Assembly: GCF_900142935.1 (NCBI RefSeq)
Contig: NZ_FSRS01000001.1
Span: 1,560,001 to 1,624,000, forward strand
Direction of reading: 5' to 3'
DNA: 64,000 bases
Source of the DNA: Rhodovulum sp. ES.010
GTDB lineage: Bacteria > Pseudomonadota > Alphaproteobacteria > Rhodobacterales > Rhodobacteraceae
Shown: piece by piece, positions 25,473 through 32,710 of the stretch
Layout of the letters: every line of letters starts with the position of its first letter
Position numbering within the stretch: the first letter of the stretch is position 1
Position numbers and translations under genes: made by a program
The notes under the pieces: generated by a model
The model's input: the letters and a program-made list of their open reading frames with translations, nothing else
Told to the model about the DNA's origin: nothing
The model's database searches: none

Positions 25473-26434
25473 GGGCGCTGCGAGGGTCCAGCGCCTACGA
25501 AGGGATCATCTGGTGCCTGATCTTCGTCGTTCTCGACGCGTGTCAGGCGGTCTATCTCGGCGCGTATCTGCAGGAGATCGACAGCTTCCTTCTCGGGGGC
25601 CTTGTCTTCGGCTCGGCGGCGGTGCTCTGCCTGTGCTGGTCCGCGATCCGAACTCCGCAGCAGCTGAGACTTGCAGGCACCGAGTGGAAGGATGTCCTCG
25701 GCCTCAATCTGACCGTTACCTTCGGCTGGCTCCTCTACTTCTTCGGCGTCCAGCTGATCGAGCCGGCCGTGGCCTTCACGCTCTTCTCCGGCGCCATCCC
25801 CGTCGCCACGGTCGCGCTGTCCTACCTTGGGGTGGCCGAAGCCGAGGCGCCGCGAAACAGGTCCGAGTGGATCGGGCTAGGCATCATCACGACCGCTCTC
25901 GTGTTTCTCGCGGGCATTACGCTGCTCGGGTTCAGCGGTTTTGTCCGTGGTGGAGAGACGGCCGCGATCTCGGGGCTGATCGCGTCCTTCGTCGGCGGCG
26001 TGTTCATCACCGGCATGCTGCTCTATGGGCAGCGCCTGCATCGCAAGGGCCTCGGCCCCACGACGCAGTTCGGGCTTCGCTTTCCGCTTTTCCTCGTGGT
26101 GACCTTCGCGGGTTACATGCTGGGGCTCGACGCCAAGGGGCCGGTCGCCTGGCAGGATCTGCTCGTGGCCTATGCCTTTGGCATGCTCCTTTTGGCCTTC
26201 CCCATCTATGCCGTTCAGAAGGCCATCTCGCTGACGACGTCCCTGACGATCGCTGCCGTCGCATCGACAGCGCCCCTGCTGATCTTCGTCCTGCAGATGA
26301 TAGAGGGCCGGGTCGACGTCTCGCTGCTGACCTCGGCCGGTCTCATCGTCTTCTTTGCCGGCTCCCTCGTCTCGCTCTCGGGCGCTGCAACCGCCATTTC
26401 GAAGCCAGACACCGACAGGAAAGCCGCACCATGA
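25469..26434 (+). CDS. EamA-type (DMT superfamily) permease
   Basis: This 321-residue, very hydrophobic protein has about ten membrane helices in two repeats, as in EamA/RhaT drug and metabolite transporters: VVLDACQAVYLGAYLQ, GLNLTVTFGWLLYFFGVQLI, VAFTLFSGAIPVATVALSYL in the first half, then GLIASFVGGVFITGMLLYGQ and AVASTAPLLIFVLQ in the second. The start at 25469 overlaps the stop of the LysE gene. The stop overlaps the start of a GNAT gene. The direction and substrate of transport cannot be inferred. Confidence 0.83.
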   Translation: MRALRGSSAYEGIIWCLIFVVLDACQAVYLGAYLQEIDSFLLGGLVFGSAAVLCLCWSAIRTPQQLRLAGTEWKDVLGLNLTVTFGWLLYFFGVQLIEPAVAFTLFSGAIPVATVALSYLGVAEAEAPRNRSEWIGLGIITTALVFLAGITLLGFSGFVRGGETAAISGLIASFVGGVFITGMLLYGQRLHRKGLGPTTQFGLRFPLFLVVTFAGYMLGLDAKGPVAWQDLLVAYAFGMLLLAFPIYAVQKAISLTTSLTIAAVASTAPLLIFVLQMIEGRVDVSLLTSAGLIVFFAGSLVSLSGAATAISKPDTDRKAAP

Positions 26435-26913
26435 GCAGCCCGTCCCCCGATACCGTTGCCGTTCGATCGGTCTCTGAACTCACGCCGGAAATCGTCGATG
26501 TCCTCGACGCGCACCGTCGGCATAGCGCCGAGAACTATCCCGGCGAGAGCGACCACAGCTTGTCGGCTGAAGACCATGTCAGCGAAGGGCTTCACCTCTT
26601 CTCTGCATGGATGGGAGCCGTGTGCGTCGGGATCGTCGGGCTTCGCGTCATGGATGCGTCCAACGCGGAGTTGAAATCGATGCACGTGCTGGAGACGGCG
26701 CGGGGCGCCGGCGTCGGCCGGAAGCTGCTTGATGAGGTCCTCGACCAGTCACGACGACGCGGATACGCGAAACTCTGGCTCGAGACGGGCACCCGGCCAG
26801 CCTCCGCTGCAGCGCGCAGACTCTACGCGCAAGCCGGCTTCAGGGAATGCCTGCCATTCGGGGAGTATGCCGAAGATCCCGAGAGCGTATTCATGGTTTT
26901 GGATCTGACATGA
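26431..26913 (+). CDS. GNAT-family N-acetyltransferase
   Basis: This 160-residue GNAT protein has the acetyl-CoA-binding motif A as LKSMHVLETARGAGVGRKLL (about residues 87-106), followed by the helix LDEVLDQSRRRGYAKLWLET and the C-terminal AARRLYAQAGFRECLPFGEY. This is a small-molecule acetyltransferase of the PhnO/RimI-like kind. It is the third gene in an ATGA-coupled operon after two exporters, so export plus acetylation of the same amine is a reasonable guess for detoxification. Confidence 0.87.
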   Translation: MSSPSPDTVAVRSVSELTPEIVDVLDAHRRHSAENYPGESDHSLSAEDHVSEGLHLFSAWMGAVCVGIVGLRVMDASNAELKSMHVLETARGAGVGRKLLDEVLDQSRRRGYAKLWLETGTRPASAAARRLYAQAGFRECLPFGEYAEDPESVFMVLDLT

Positions 26914-26947
26914 TCGCCATCCCGCCAGAAGCCTCGGAGGCTGGCCG

Positions 26948-28165
26948 ATGATGTCCGCGCCAGCCAGCCTGTTCGCGCCGTTCGCCCTGCCGAACGGCGT
27001 CGTCCTGAAGAACCGGATCGTGAAATCCGCGATGTCGGACTCGCTCGGCGACGGTCGCGGGACACCGACAGAAGCGCAGATGCGGCTCTATGAACGCTGG
27101 GCCGGCGGCGGCGTGGCCGCGTCGATCATCGGCGAGGTCCAGGGCGATCCGCGCTTTGCCGAGAAGCCAGGCAACATCGTTCTGAATGCGGCCTCAGACG
27201 CCGAAGCCTTCGCCCGTCTGGCGCGGCGCGGCACTGCAGGCGGGGCGCAACTCTGGTTGCAGCTCGGTCACGCCGGTGCGCTGACGCCGCCATCGATCGG
27301 AACGCCCAAGGGACCGAGCGCCATCGACATGCCGGAGCTGCGGGCGGAGGAACTGTCGCTTGCCGAGATCCGGGCGCTGCCAGTCCGTTTCGCGGAGACG
27401 GCGCGGCGCGCGGAAAACGTCGGCTTCTCGGGTATTCAGCTCCACGCCGCGCATGGCTTTCTGTTGAGCCAGTTCCTCTCGCCTCTCTTCAACCTCAGGG
27501 GCGATGCTTATGGCGGCTCCATCGCAGGTCGCATGCGGCTTGTCCTCGAGACCATTGAGGCCGTGCGCAGCGCCGTCTCGCCCGGTTTCACGGTGGCCCT
27601 CAAGCTGAACGCAAGCGATCAACTTGAGGGCGGGCTGGTGCCCGAGGATGCGCTTCGCGTCATCGGGGCGCTCGACGGACGTGGACTGGACCTGATCGAC
27701 ATCAGCGGCGGGACATACTTCCCCGGCGCGCCGTCGAGTTCCGACCGCGCATCGAGCGGGCCCTATTTCCTGGACTTCGCCAAAGCCGCGCGCAGCCGGA
27801 CAAGCGTCCCGCTAATGGCGACCGGCGGTTTCAAGCGACGCGTGGAGGCCGAGGCGGCCTTGAGAGTGGGCGCAGTTGATCTCATTGGCCTTGCGCGCGC
27901 GCTTGTGCTGGACCCTGGCCTCCCCACGACATGGAAAGAGAACGGCCCCGACCCGGCGTTTCCGCGGTTTGCAGCGACGCCGCCGGGGGGCGTCACGGCG
28001 TGGTTCACCATGCGCCTCACCGAGATCGGCGAAGACCGGGAGGGCGAGGATGCGGCCGACGCCATCGCCGCGCTCGCACTCTATGAGGCGCGCGACGCAG
28101 CCCGCGTGCCGCTCTGGAACGAGACGTTCCATGGCGATCCACGCATGACCTGGCACGCCACATGA
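26948..28165 (+). CDS. NADH:flavin oxidoreductase (Old Yellow Enzyme family)
   Basis: This 405-residue FMN-dependent TIM-barrel enzyme opens with LFAPFALPNGVVLKNRIVKS, has the substrate-proton-donor region GIQLHAAHGFLLSQFLSPLF with LRGDAYGGSIAGRMRLVLE, catalytic-site segments LQLGHAGAL and LIDISGGTYF, and the FMN-phosphate part PLMATGGFKRR with DLIGLARALVLDP. Members reduce activated C=C bonds or nitro groups using NAD(P)H. The residues after about 340 are shorter than in 2,4-dienoyl-CoA reductase, so there is no fused Fe-S/FAD part. The stop overlaps the next gene's ATG. Confidence 0.88.
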   Translation: MMSAPASLFAPFALPNGVVLKNRIVKSAMSDSLGDGRGTPTEAQMRLYERWAGGGVAASIIGEVQGDPRFAEKPGNIVLNAASDAEAFARLARRGTAGGAQLWLQLGHAGALTPPSIGTPKGPSAIDMPELRAEELSLAEIRALPVRFAETARRAENVGFSGIQLHAAHGFLLSQFLSPLFNLRGDAYGGSIAGRMRLVLETIEAVRSAVSPGFTVALKLNASDQLEGGLVPEDALRVIGALDGRGLDLIDISGGTYFPGAPSSSDRASSGPYFLDFAKAARSRTSVPLMATGGFKRRVEAEAALRVGAVDLIGLARALVLDPGLPTTWKENGPDPAFPRFAATPPGGVTAWFTMRLTEIGEDREGEDAADAIAALALYEARDAARVPLWNETFHGDPRMTWHAT

Positions 28166-28821
28166 CGGAAACTGACCCTCTGGCCATCGAGATCGGCCCC
28201 GCCACCTGGCCGACGTTCGAGGCGGTGATGGGCGCCAATGGCGGCTGCGGCGGCTGTTGGTGCATGCTCTGGCGCCGGACGGCGAAGGAGATGGAAGCGA
28301 GCAAAGGGGACGGAAACCGCCGCGCGATGCGAAAGATATTCGAGGACGGCGCCGTCCCGGGGCTGGTCGCGATGAGCGGCGACGCGCCCGCTGGCTGGAT
28401 CCAGATCGACCGGCGCGCAGCGTTTCCACGCCTCGCGTCATCGCGCGTGTTGAAGCCCGTCGACGATGAAGATGTCTGGAGCGTTTCCTGCTTCTTCATC
28501 GAGAAGCGCTTCCGCCGTCAGGGCCTGTCGCGTCGCCTCCTGCGCGCCGCGGTCGACTGGGCCGGGTCCCAGGGCGCCCCGGTCGTCGAAGGCTATCCGA
28601 TCGACACGCCACGGGCGAAATACCCGCCTGTCTATGCCTGGACAGGGTTCGCCCAAGCCTTTCGCGACGCCGGGTTCGTCGAGGTTGCGCGACGTTCGGA
28701 GACGCGTCCGATCATGCGCAAACGGCTGGCTCCGACGAACCCGTGCAGCCCGATCAGTCGGAACTGCCGTCAGATGTATGCCGGTACGGCGCCAGGGAAT
28801 TCGAAAGGGGAGACACCGTGA
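28162..28821 (+). CDS. GNAT-family N-acetyltransferase
   Basis: A 219-residue acetyltransferase. Near the N-terminus is an unusual Cys-rich segment GGCGGCWCMLWRR (30-42) that also occurs in a known subgroup of GNATs. The acetyl-CoA loop is CFFIEKRFRRQGLSRRLLRA, followed by AAVDWAGSQGAPVVEGYPID and YAWTGFAQAFRDAGFVEVAR. Its start overlaps the end of the OYE-family gene, and its end overlaps the GTG start of fosX, so all three are coupled. The coupling to a fosfomycin-resistance gene hints at a resistance cassette, but the substrate is unknown. Confidence 0.85.
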   Translation: MTETDPLAIEIGPATWPTFEAVMGANGGCGGCWCMLWRRTAKEMEASKGDGNRRAMRKIFEDGAVPGLVAMSGDAPAGWIQIDRRAAFPRLASSRVLKPVDDEDVWSVSCFFIEKRFRRQGLSRRLLRAAVDWAGSQGAPVVEGYPIDTPRAKYPPVYAWTGFAQAFRDAGFVEVARRSETRPIMRKRLAPTNPCSPISRNCRQMYAGTAPGNSKGETP

Positions 28822-29222
28822 TCCAGGGCTTGAGCCACATGACTTTCATCGTGAGGGACCTCGACAAGATGGAAGAGGTGCTGACGCAGGTTCTCGATGC
28901 GAGGAAGATCTACGACAGCGGCGAGAAGACCTTTTCGCTGTCCAAGGAGCGGTTCTTCGATATCGGCGGCATCTGGGTCGCGACGATGGAGGGCGAACCG
29001 CTCCCGACCCGGACGTACAACCACGTCGCCTTCAAGATGGCGCCGGACGACTACGACGACAGGCTGCAACGGATCATGTCTCTTGGTCTCGAGGTCAGGG
29101 AGGGCCGGTCACGCGTTCCGGGCGAGGGCCACTCGATCTACTTCCACGACCACGACAATCACCTGTTCGAATTGCACAGCGGCACTCTCGAGGAACGCCT
29201 GAGGCGCTATGCCGATGCGTGA
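28818..29222 (+). CDS. fosX: Fosfomycin epoxide hydrolase (FosX)
   Basis: This 134-residue glyoxalase-fold enzyme reads like Mesorhizobium FosX from end to end (MIQGLSHMTFIVRDL, then EGHSIYFHDHDNHLFELHSG). All four active-site residues fall at the family's positions: metal ligands His7, His69 and Glu118, and the general base Glu44 in LSKERFF, which activates water and distinguishes FosX from the thiol transferases FosA/FosB. It opens the fosfomycin epoxide with water. Translation begins at GTG 28818, overlapping the GNAT stop (GTGA), with AAAGGGGAGA upstream. Confidence 0.92.
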   Translation: MIQGLSHMTFIVRDLDKMEEVLTQVLDARKIYDSGEKTFSLSKERFFDIGGIWVATMEGEPLPTRTYNHVAFKMAPDDYDDRLQRIMSLGLEVREGRSRVPGEGHSIYFHDHDNHLFELHSGTLEERLRRYADA

Positions 29223-29393
29223 ACCCAGCTGGCAACCAAGGCCCCTGGAATGGGGTTTCACCATCCCTGTTGTCCTGAGACGCTCATGGTGTGGCCGAAA
29301 CTCGGAGACGGCCCGACAGGTCAGAGTTGCCGCCGATCCCTCGGCCTCGCCGAGCCGCCTTGCGTCTACACGCCTTCCGAGGGAGTCCCCGGC

Positions 29394-29783
29394 ATGCTGA
29401 AAATCTCCGGGAGATGCGAATGCGGAGCGGTGTCTTTCGAAGCAACGGGAGTCAGAGAAACGGTGACTGTGTGCCATTGCAGCCAGTGCCGCAGGACTAG
29501 CGGTCATCTCTGGGCATCGACGCACGCGCCTTTCGATAGCGTCACGTTCCTAGAAGATCGCGGCCTTCGCTGGTTCGCCTCCTCCGAGACGGCGAAGCGT
29601 GGCTTTTGCCAACATTGCGGCTCCAGCCTCTTCTATCGGATGAACGACGAGACGGGCATCGGCATCGCTGCCGGCTGCATCGACGACACGTCCGATCTGC
29701 GGCTCGGGAAGCACATATTCGTCTCGAGCAAGGCCGATTACTATCCCGAGCCGGATGATGCCCCTCTCTTTCGTGAAGACTAG
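29394..29783 (+). CDS. GFA/CENP-V-domain protein (glutathione-dependent formaldehyde-activating type)
   Basis: This 129-residue single-domain protein has the three zinc-binding cysteine groups of the GFA fold: CECGAVSF (8-15), CHCSQCRRTSG (27-37) and FCQHCGSSLFYR. The family is named after Gfa, which speeds glutathione-formaldehyde adduct formation, but most members have no known reaction. The ATG at 29394 starts the conserved KISGRCECG; earlier in-frame codons are atypical. It is a single gene in a run of small accessory genes. Confidence 0.85.
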   Translation: MLKISGRCECGAVSFEATGVRETVTVCHCSQCRRTSGHLWASTHAPFDSVTFLEDRGLRWFASSETAKRGFCQHCGSSLFYRMNDETGIGIAAGCIDDTSDLRLGKHIFVSSKADYYPEPDDAPLFRED

Positions 29784-29804
29784 AATCCTGAAAGGAGGCC
29801 ATTT

Positions 29805-30434
29805 TTGCCGCCAGATATTTCTGTCGTAGCAACGGTTCTGCTTCTCTACGCGGCGGTCGTTATCAGCCCTGGGCCGAACTTCGCGCTGATATCGCGTTTG
29901 GCCATTTCAGGCGCCAGACAGACCGCTGTGGGCGCCACACTCGGCTTGGCATGTGCAGCGACTCTTTATGCTGTCCTCAGCATGTCCGGGCTCGCCGTCG
30001 TGCTCGCTCGGATCGGATGGCTAGCGGGTGCCGTCCAGGTCGCAGGCGGTCTGTTCCTTGTCTATCTCGGCGTCGCGAGCTGGGTTCGGCCGAAGATTCA
30101 AGGGGGCGCCGAGACCACGCCGGTTGAAGGCGACGGCCTGAAGCGCGGCATCGGTCTCGGCTTGCTCGTCAACCTGGGGAACCCCAAAGGGATCGCGTTC
30201 TTCATCAGTCTATACGCAGCCACCATTCCGCCAGGTACGGCGCTTTCAAGCAAGATCATGATCCTGATGGGCGGCTTCGCGCTCGAACTCCTCTGGTATG
30301 GGCTGGTTCTCTCGCTTTTGTCTTCCGGTCCCGCCCGACAAGCCTACAGCAAGGCAGGCGACTGGATCGAAAGGTGCATTGGAGCGATGCTGATAGGGTT
30401 CGGACTGAAGCTCATCTTCGCGCCGAAAGGATGA
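29805..30434 (+). CDS. LysE/RhtB-family exporter (TTG start)
   Basis: A 209-residue exporter with the signature AAVVISPGPNFALISRLAIS, YAVLSMSGLAVVLARIGW, the FLVYLGVASWVRPK helix and GLLVNLGNPKGIAFFISL. The start is TTG at 29805, supported by a near-perfect Shine-Dalgarno AAAGGAGG ending about 10 bases upstream and by the absence of an ATG before the first helix. It lies just before another paralogue (30481), with a short gap. Both may have arisen by tandem duplication, though they are quite diverged. Confidence 0.86.
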   Translation: MPPDISVVATVLLLYAAVVISPGPNFALISRLAISGARQTAVGATLGLACAATLYAVLSMSGLAVVLARIGWLAGAVQVAGGLFLVYLGVASWVRPKIQGGAETTPVEGDGLKRGIGLGLLVNLGNPKGIAFFISLYAATIPPGTALSSKIMILMGGFALELLWYGLVLSLLSSGPARQAYSKAGDWIERCIGAMLIGFGLKLIFAPKG

Positions 30435-30480
30435 AGGAATTGGCTGATCGAAATCCACGTCTGACGATTTGGGACATGAT

Positions 30481-31098
30481 ATGACCGGCGTGCTTCTCGC
30501 TTTTGGCGTTTTCCTCATCGGGATGGTGACACCTGGTCCGAACATCATGTCGATAATCGCGACATCGATGTCCATGGGCCGCAGGCAGGGGTCAGCACTG
30601 GCGATCGGGACGGCTGTCGGGACTCTCTTGTGGGCCAGCCTTGCCGCTCTGGGATTGACCGCACTCCTGTCCGCAGTTGCCGGATTGATGGTCGTGATCA
30701 AGTCTTTGGGTGCTGCCTACCTTCTATGGCTTGCCTTGAAAGCATTTCGGTCGGCGGCGTCCCACAAGGGCATCTCCGGAGCGCCCCCGGGCGCCTTGGG
30801 AAGTGAACTGGCCTATTTCCGACGAGGCCTCATCATTCAGATGACCAATCCCAAGGCAGCAATGGTCTGGGTTGCCACGATGTCACTTGCGCTGAGCGAA
30901 GGCTCATCGATTCTGGTGCTTGGCATCGTCGTTGTCGGCTGCAGCCTGATCTCGTTCGCAGGCCACCTGGCCTACGCTCTGATGTTCTCGACGCCCCGCA
31001 TCATGGCGCGCTACGCAAAGTCCCGACGCTGGCTTGAATTCGCGCTTGGGACATATTTCTGCTTTGCGAGCTACAAACTGGCGACGATGAGAGTCTGA
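30481..31098 (+). CDS. LysE/RhtB-family exporter
   Basis: A 205-residue exporter with FLIGMVTPGPNIMSIIATSM as the signature, GRRQGSALAIGTAVGTLLWA, SLGAAYLLWLALKAFRSA and FRRGLIIQMTNPKAAMVWVA. The last helix ALGTYFCFASYKL is complete. The ATG at 30481 is preferred to a TTG four codons earlier. It is the last bacterial gene before the prophage. The first prophage gene ends only 27 bases downstream on the other strand, so the phage boundary must lie at about 31.1 kb. Confidence 0.85.
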   Translation: MTGVLLAFGVFLIGMVTPGPNIMSIIATSMSMGRRQGSALAIGTAVGTLLWASLAALGLTALLSAVAGLMVVIKSLGAAYLLWLALKAFRSAASHKGISGAPPGALGSELAYFRRGLIIQMTNPKAAMVWVATMSLALSEGSSILVLGIVVVGCSLISFAGHLAYALMFSTPRIMARYAKSRRWLEFALGTYFCFASYKLATMRV

Positions 31099-31124
31099 GG
31101 GAACGCATGGCGGCGGTCGCGTGC

Positions 31125-32201
31125 CTAACCCATTTTTGCGCCCCAGAAGGACGTCTGGTCGGCGGCGAAATACCCGTCTGCGGCGCGGAAGTTGCCCTGC
31201 AACTCGACGGTGTCACCGACGGTGAGCGACACCATCGTCTGAAGCCAGAGCGCCGTCGCCTCGGAGACATGCGCCCCGCTGATCTCGCCTCGTGAGCCGC
31301 GGATCTCGGTCGTGCCGTTCAGCACGAGCCGCCCGCTCATCCGCGCCGACGTGCTGGCGTTCACCTTGTACATGAACGTCGCGCCGAAGAGGTAGGTGCC
31401 GTCCACCGGGGCCACGAAGCGGTTGTTCGCTGCGTCGAAGGCGCTCTGATCGTTGTAGTCGGTGTTGTTGATGGCGATCTTCGTCCAGGTCCCGACGCCG
31501 ACGTAATTGTCGTAGTTCGTGTACGCCTTGAACCGCGGCAGCCGCGGCTGGTCGACTATGCCGGTGGCGTTGTCGACGCTCAGCCCGTCGAAGAAGGTGC
31601 TGCCATCGGCGGAAACCGCGAGGCGGAACCGGTCCGAGCCGAACAGTCCAACCAGCGCCTTGGTGACGAAGTTGGTCTGGAGCGTCAGGCCCAGATCGTC
31701 GCCTGCGGCCTCCTTGTTCATGGTGTAGAACAGATCGCCGGTGCCACCCTCGGCCACGGTCTTCGCCGTCCAGAGCGCGGCGTTCAGCTTGGCCGAGAAC
31801 GGATTCGACACATCCGCGGTGGTCCCAAGCCCCAGCAGCGCGAGGTTCTGCAGCGCGTCTGGCGTGGTGCCGATCCAGCTCGCGCCATCATAGACCAGCA
31901 GCAGGCCCTCGTCCTCGACCCACGCCCGCCAGCCGGTGCGCGGCGGCAGGCGGAGCCAGGCGCCGTCCGTCCAGAGCGCGACGTTCAGGTCCCAGCCCGC
32001 CCAGTCGCCAGTCGCGCCCGAGGCGACGATGTAGCGGTCGCCATCGGCGGGGCTGGGAGGCGGCGCGGTCAGGTCGCGGTCGAGAACCGAGAGCTGGACA
32101 AGCCCGTCGAGCAGTCGCAGCGCCTCGTTGTGGGTGACGTGCTTCTGGGCCTGCGCCGCCAGGATGTAGGGCAGCAGCAGATGGGTCGTGGCATCGGACA
32201 T
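31125..32201 (-). CDS. DUF2793 phage protein with C1q-like C-terminal domain (fibre-like)
   Basis: A 358-residue protein. Residues 1-115 are the DUF2793 module (LLLPYILAAQAQKHVTHNEA, then LRLLDGLVQLSVLDRDL and DGDRYIVASGATGDWAG) found at the tail end of many alphaproteobacterial prophages. The C-terminal 130 residues (from KAYTNYDNYVGVGTWTKIAI; AFDAANNRFVAPVDGTYLFG; LWLQTMVSLTVGDTVELQGN) look like a C1q/TNF-type jelly roll, which forms trimeric knobs. It is probably a tail fibre or receptor-binding tip. It is the last structural gene of the prophage, consistent with an adhesin. The C1q assignment is by eye. Confidence 0.75.
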   Translation of the reverse strand: MSDATTHLLLPYILAAQAQKHVTHNEALRLLDGLVQLSVLDRDLTAPPPSPADGDRYIVASGATGDWAGWDLNVALWTDGAWLRLPPRTGWRAWVEDEGLLLVYDGASWIGTTPDALQNLALLGLGTTADVSNPFSAKLNAALWTAKTVAEGGTGDLFYTMNKEAAGDDLGLTLQTNFVTKALVGLFGSDRFRLAVSADGSTFFDGLSVDNATGIVDQPRLPRFKAYTNYDNYVGVGTWTKIAINNTDYNDQSAFDAANNRFVAPVDGTYLFGATFMYKVNASTSARMSGRLVLNGTTEIRGSRGEISGAHVSEATALWLQTMVSLTVGDTVELQGNFRAADGYFAADQTSFWGAKMG

Positions 32202-32276
32202 GGGCGGTCTCCAGAACTAAGAACGCCGCCTGCATGGCAGACGACGAACAATGGCGCGGCGATGGGCGTTGGCGGG

Positions 32277-32657
32277 CTACCCGTGTTCGGGCGTCTCCGA
32301 TGGAATCGTAGAGAGAACCGGATCGGGCTTCGGCGCGTCCCACTTCGCGGTCATTGCGGCCCAGCGATCGATCTCCGCCCGGAAGGCGGGGTCGTCGATC
32401 CGCAGGTGGAAGGTGTAGAGCTGATCCACGATCTCGCGAATCAGCGCGCGCATCTCGTCGTCATTGATCCGCGAGACCTCGGACCACGGAATGCGTCTGC
32501 CCGCAGCATCCTCGACGATGACGTCGGTGCCATCACCCGTGTGCGAGACGGGCGTCAGGCCGGCATGCAGGGTCTCGAGCTGTGTGTTTCGCACGCAGGC
32601 CACGGCCATCACTCTGGCAAGCTGGGCGGCAATCCGGTCTTCGTCCTCGGGGCGCAT
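32277..32657 (-). CDS. Unknown conserved phage protein, 126 aa
   Basis: A 126-residue soluble protein, alpha-helical at both ends (DRIAAQLARVMAVACVRNTQ, then MRALIREIVDQLYTFHLRID) with a short beta part containing GDGTDVIVEDAAGRRIPW. I do not recognise a named family. It lies between the tail-tip protein gene and the DUF2793 gene on the same strand, where many related prophages carry a small conserved gene. A chaperone or regulatory role for fibre attachment is possible. Confidence 0.6.
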   Translation of the reverse strand: MRPEDEDRIAAQLARVMAVACVRNTQLETLHAGLTPVSHTGDGTDVIVEDAAGRRIPWSEVSRINDDEMRALIREIVDQLYTFHLRIDDPAFRAEIDRWAAMTAKWDAPKPDPVLSTIPSETPEHG

Positions 32658-32710
32658 GTCCCGAGCCTACGCCGGAGAGCGCACGGCGGGCCAGAACTCA
32701 TTGCGCGGCC

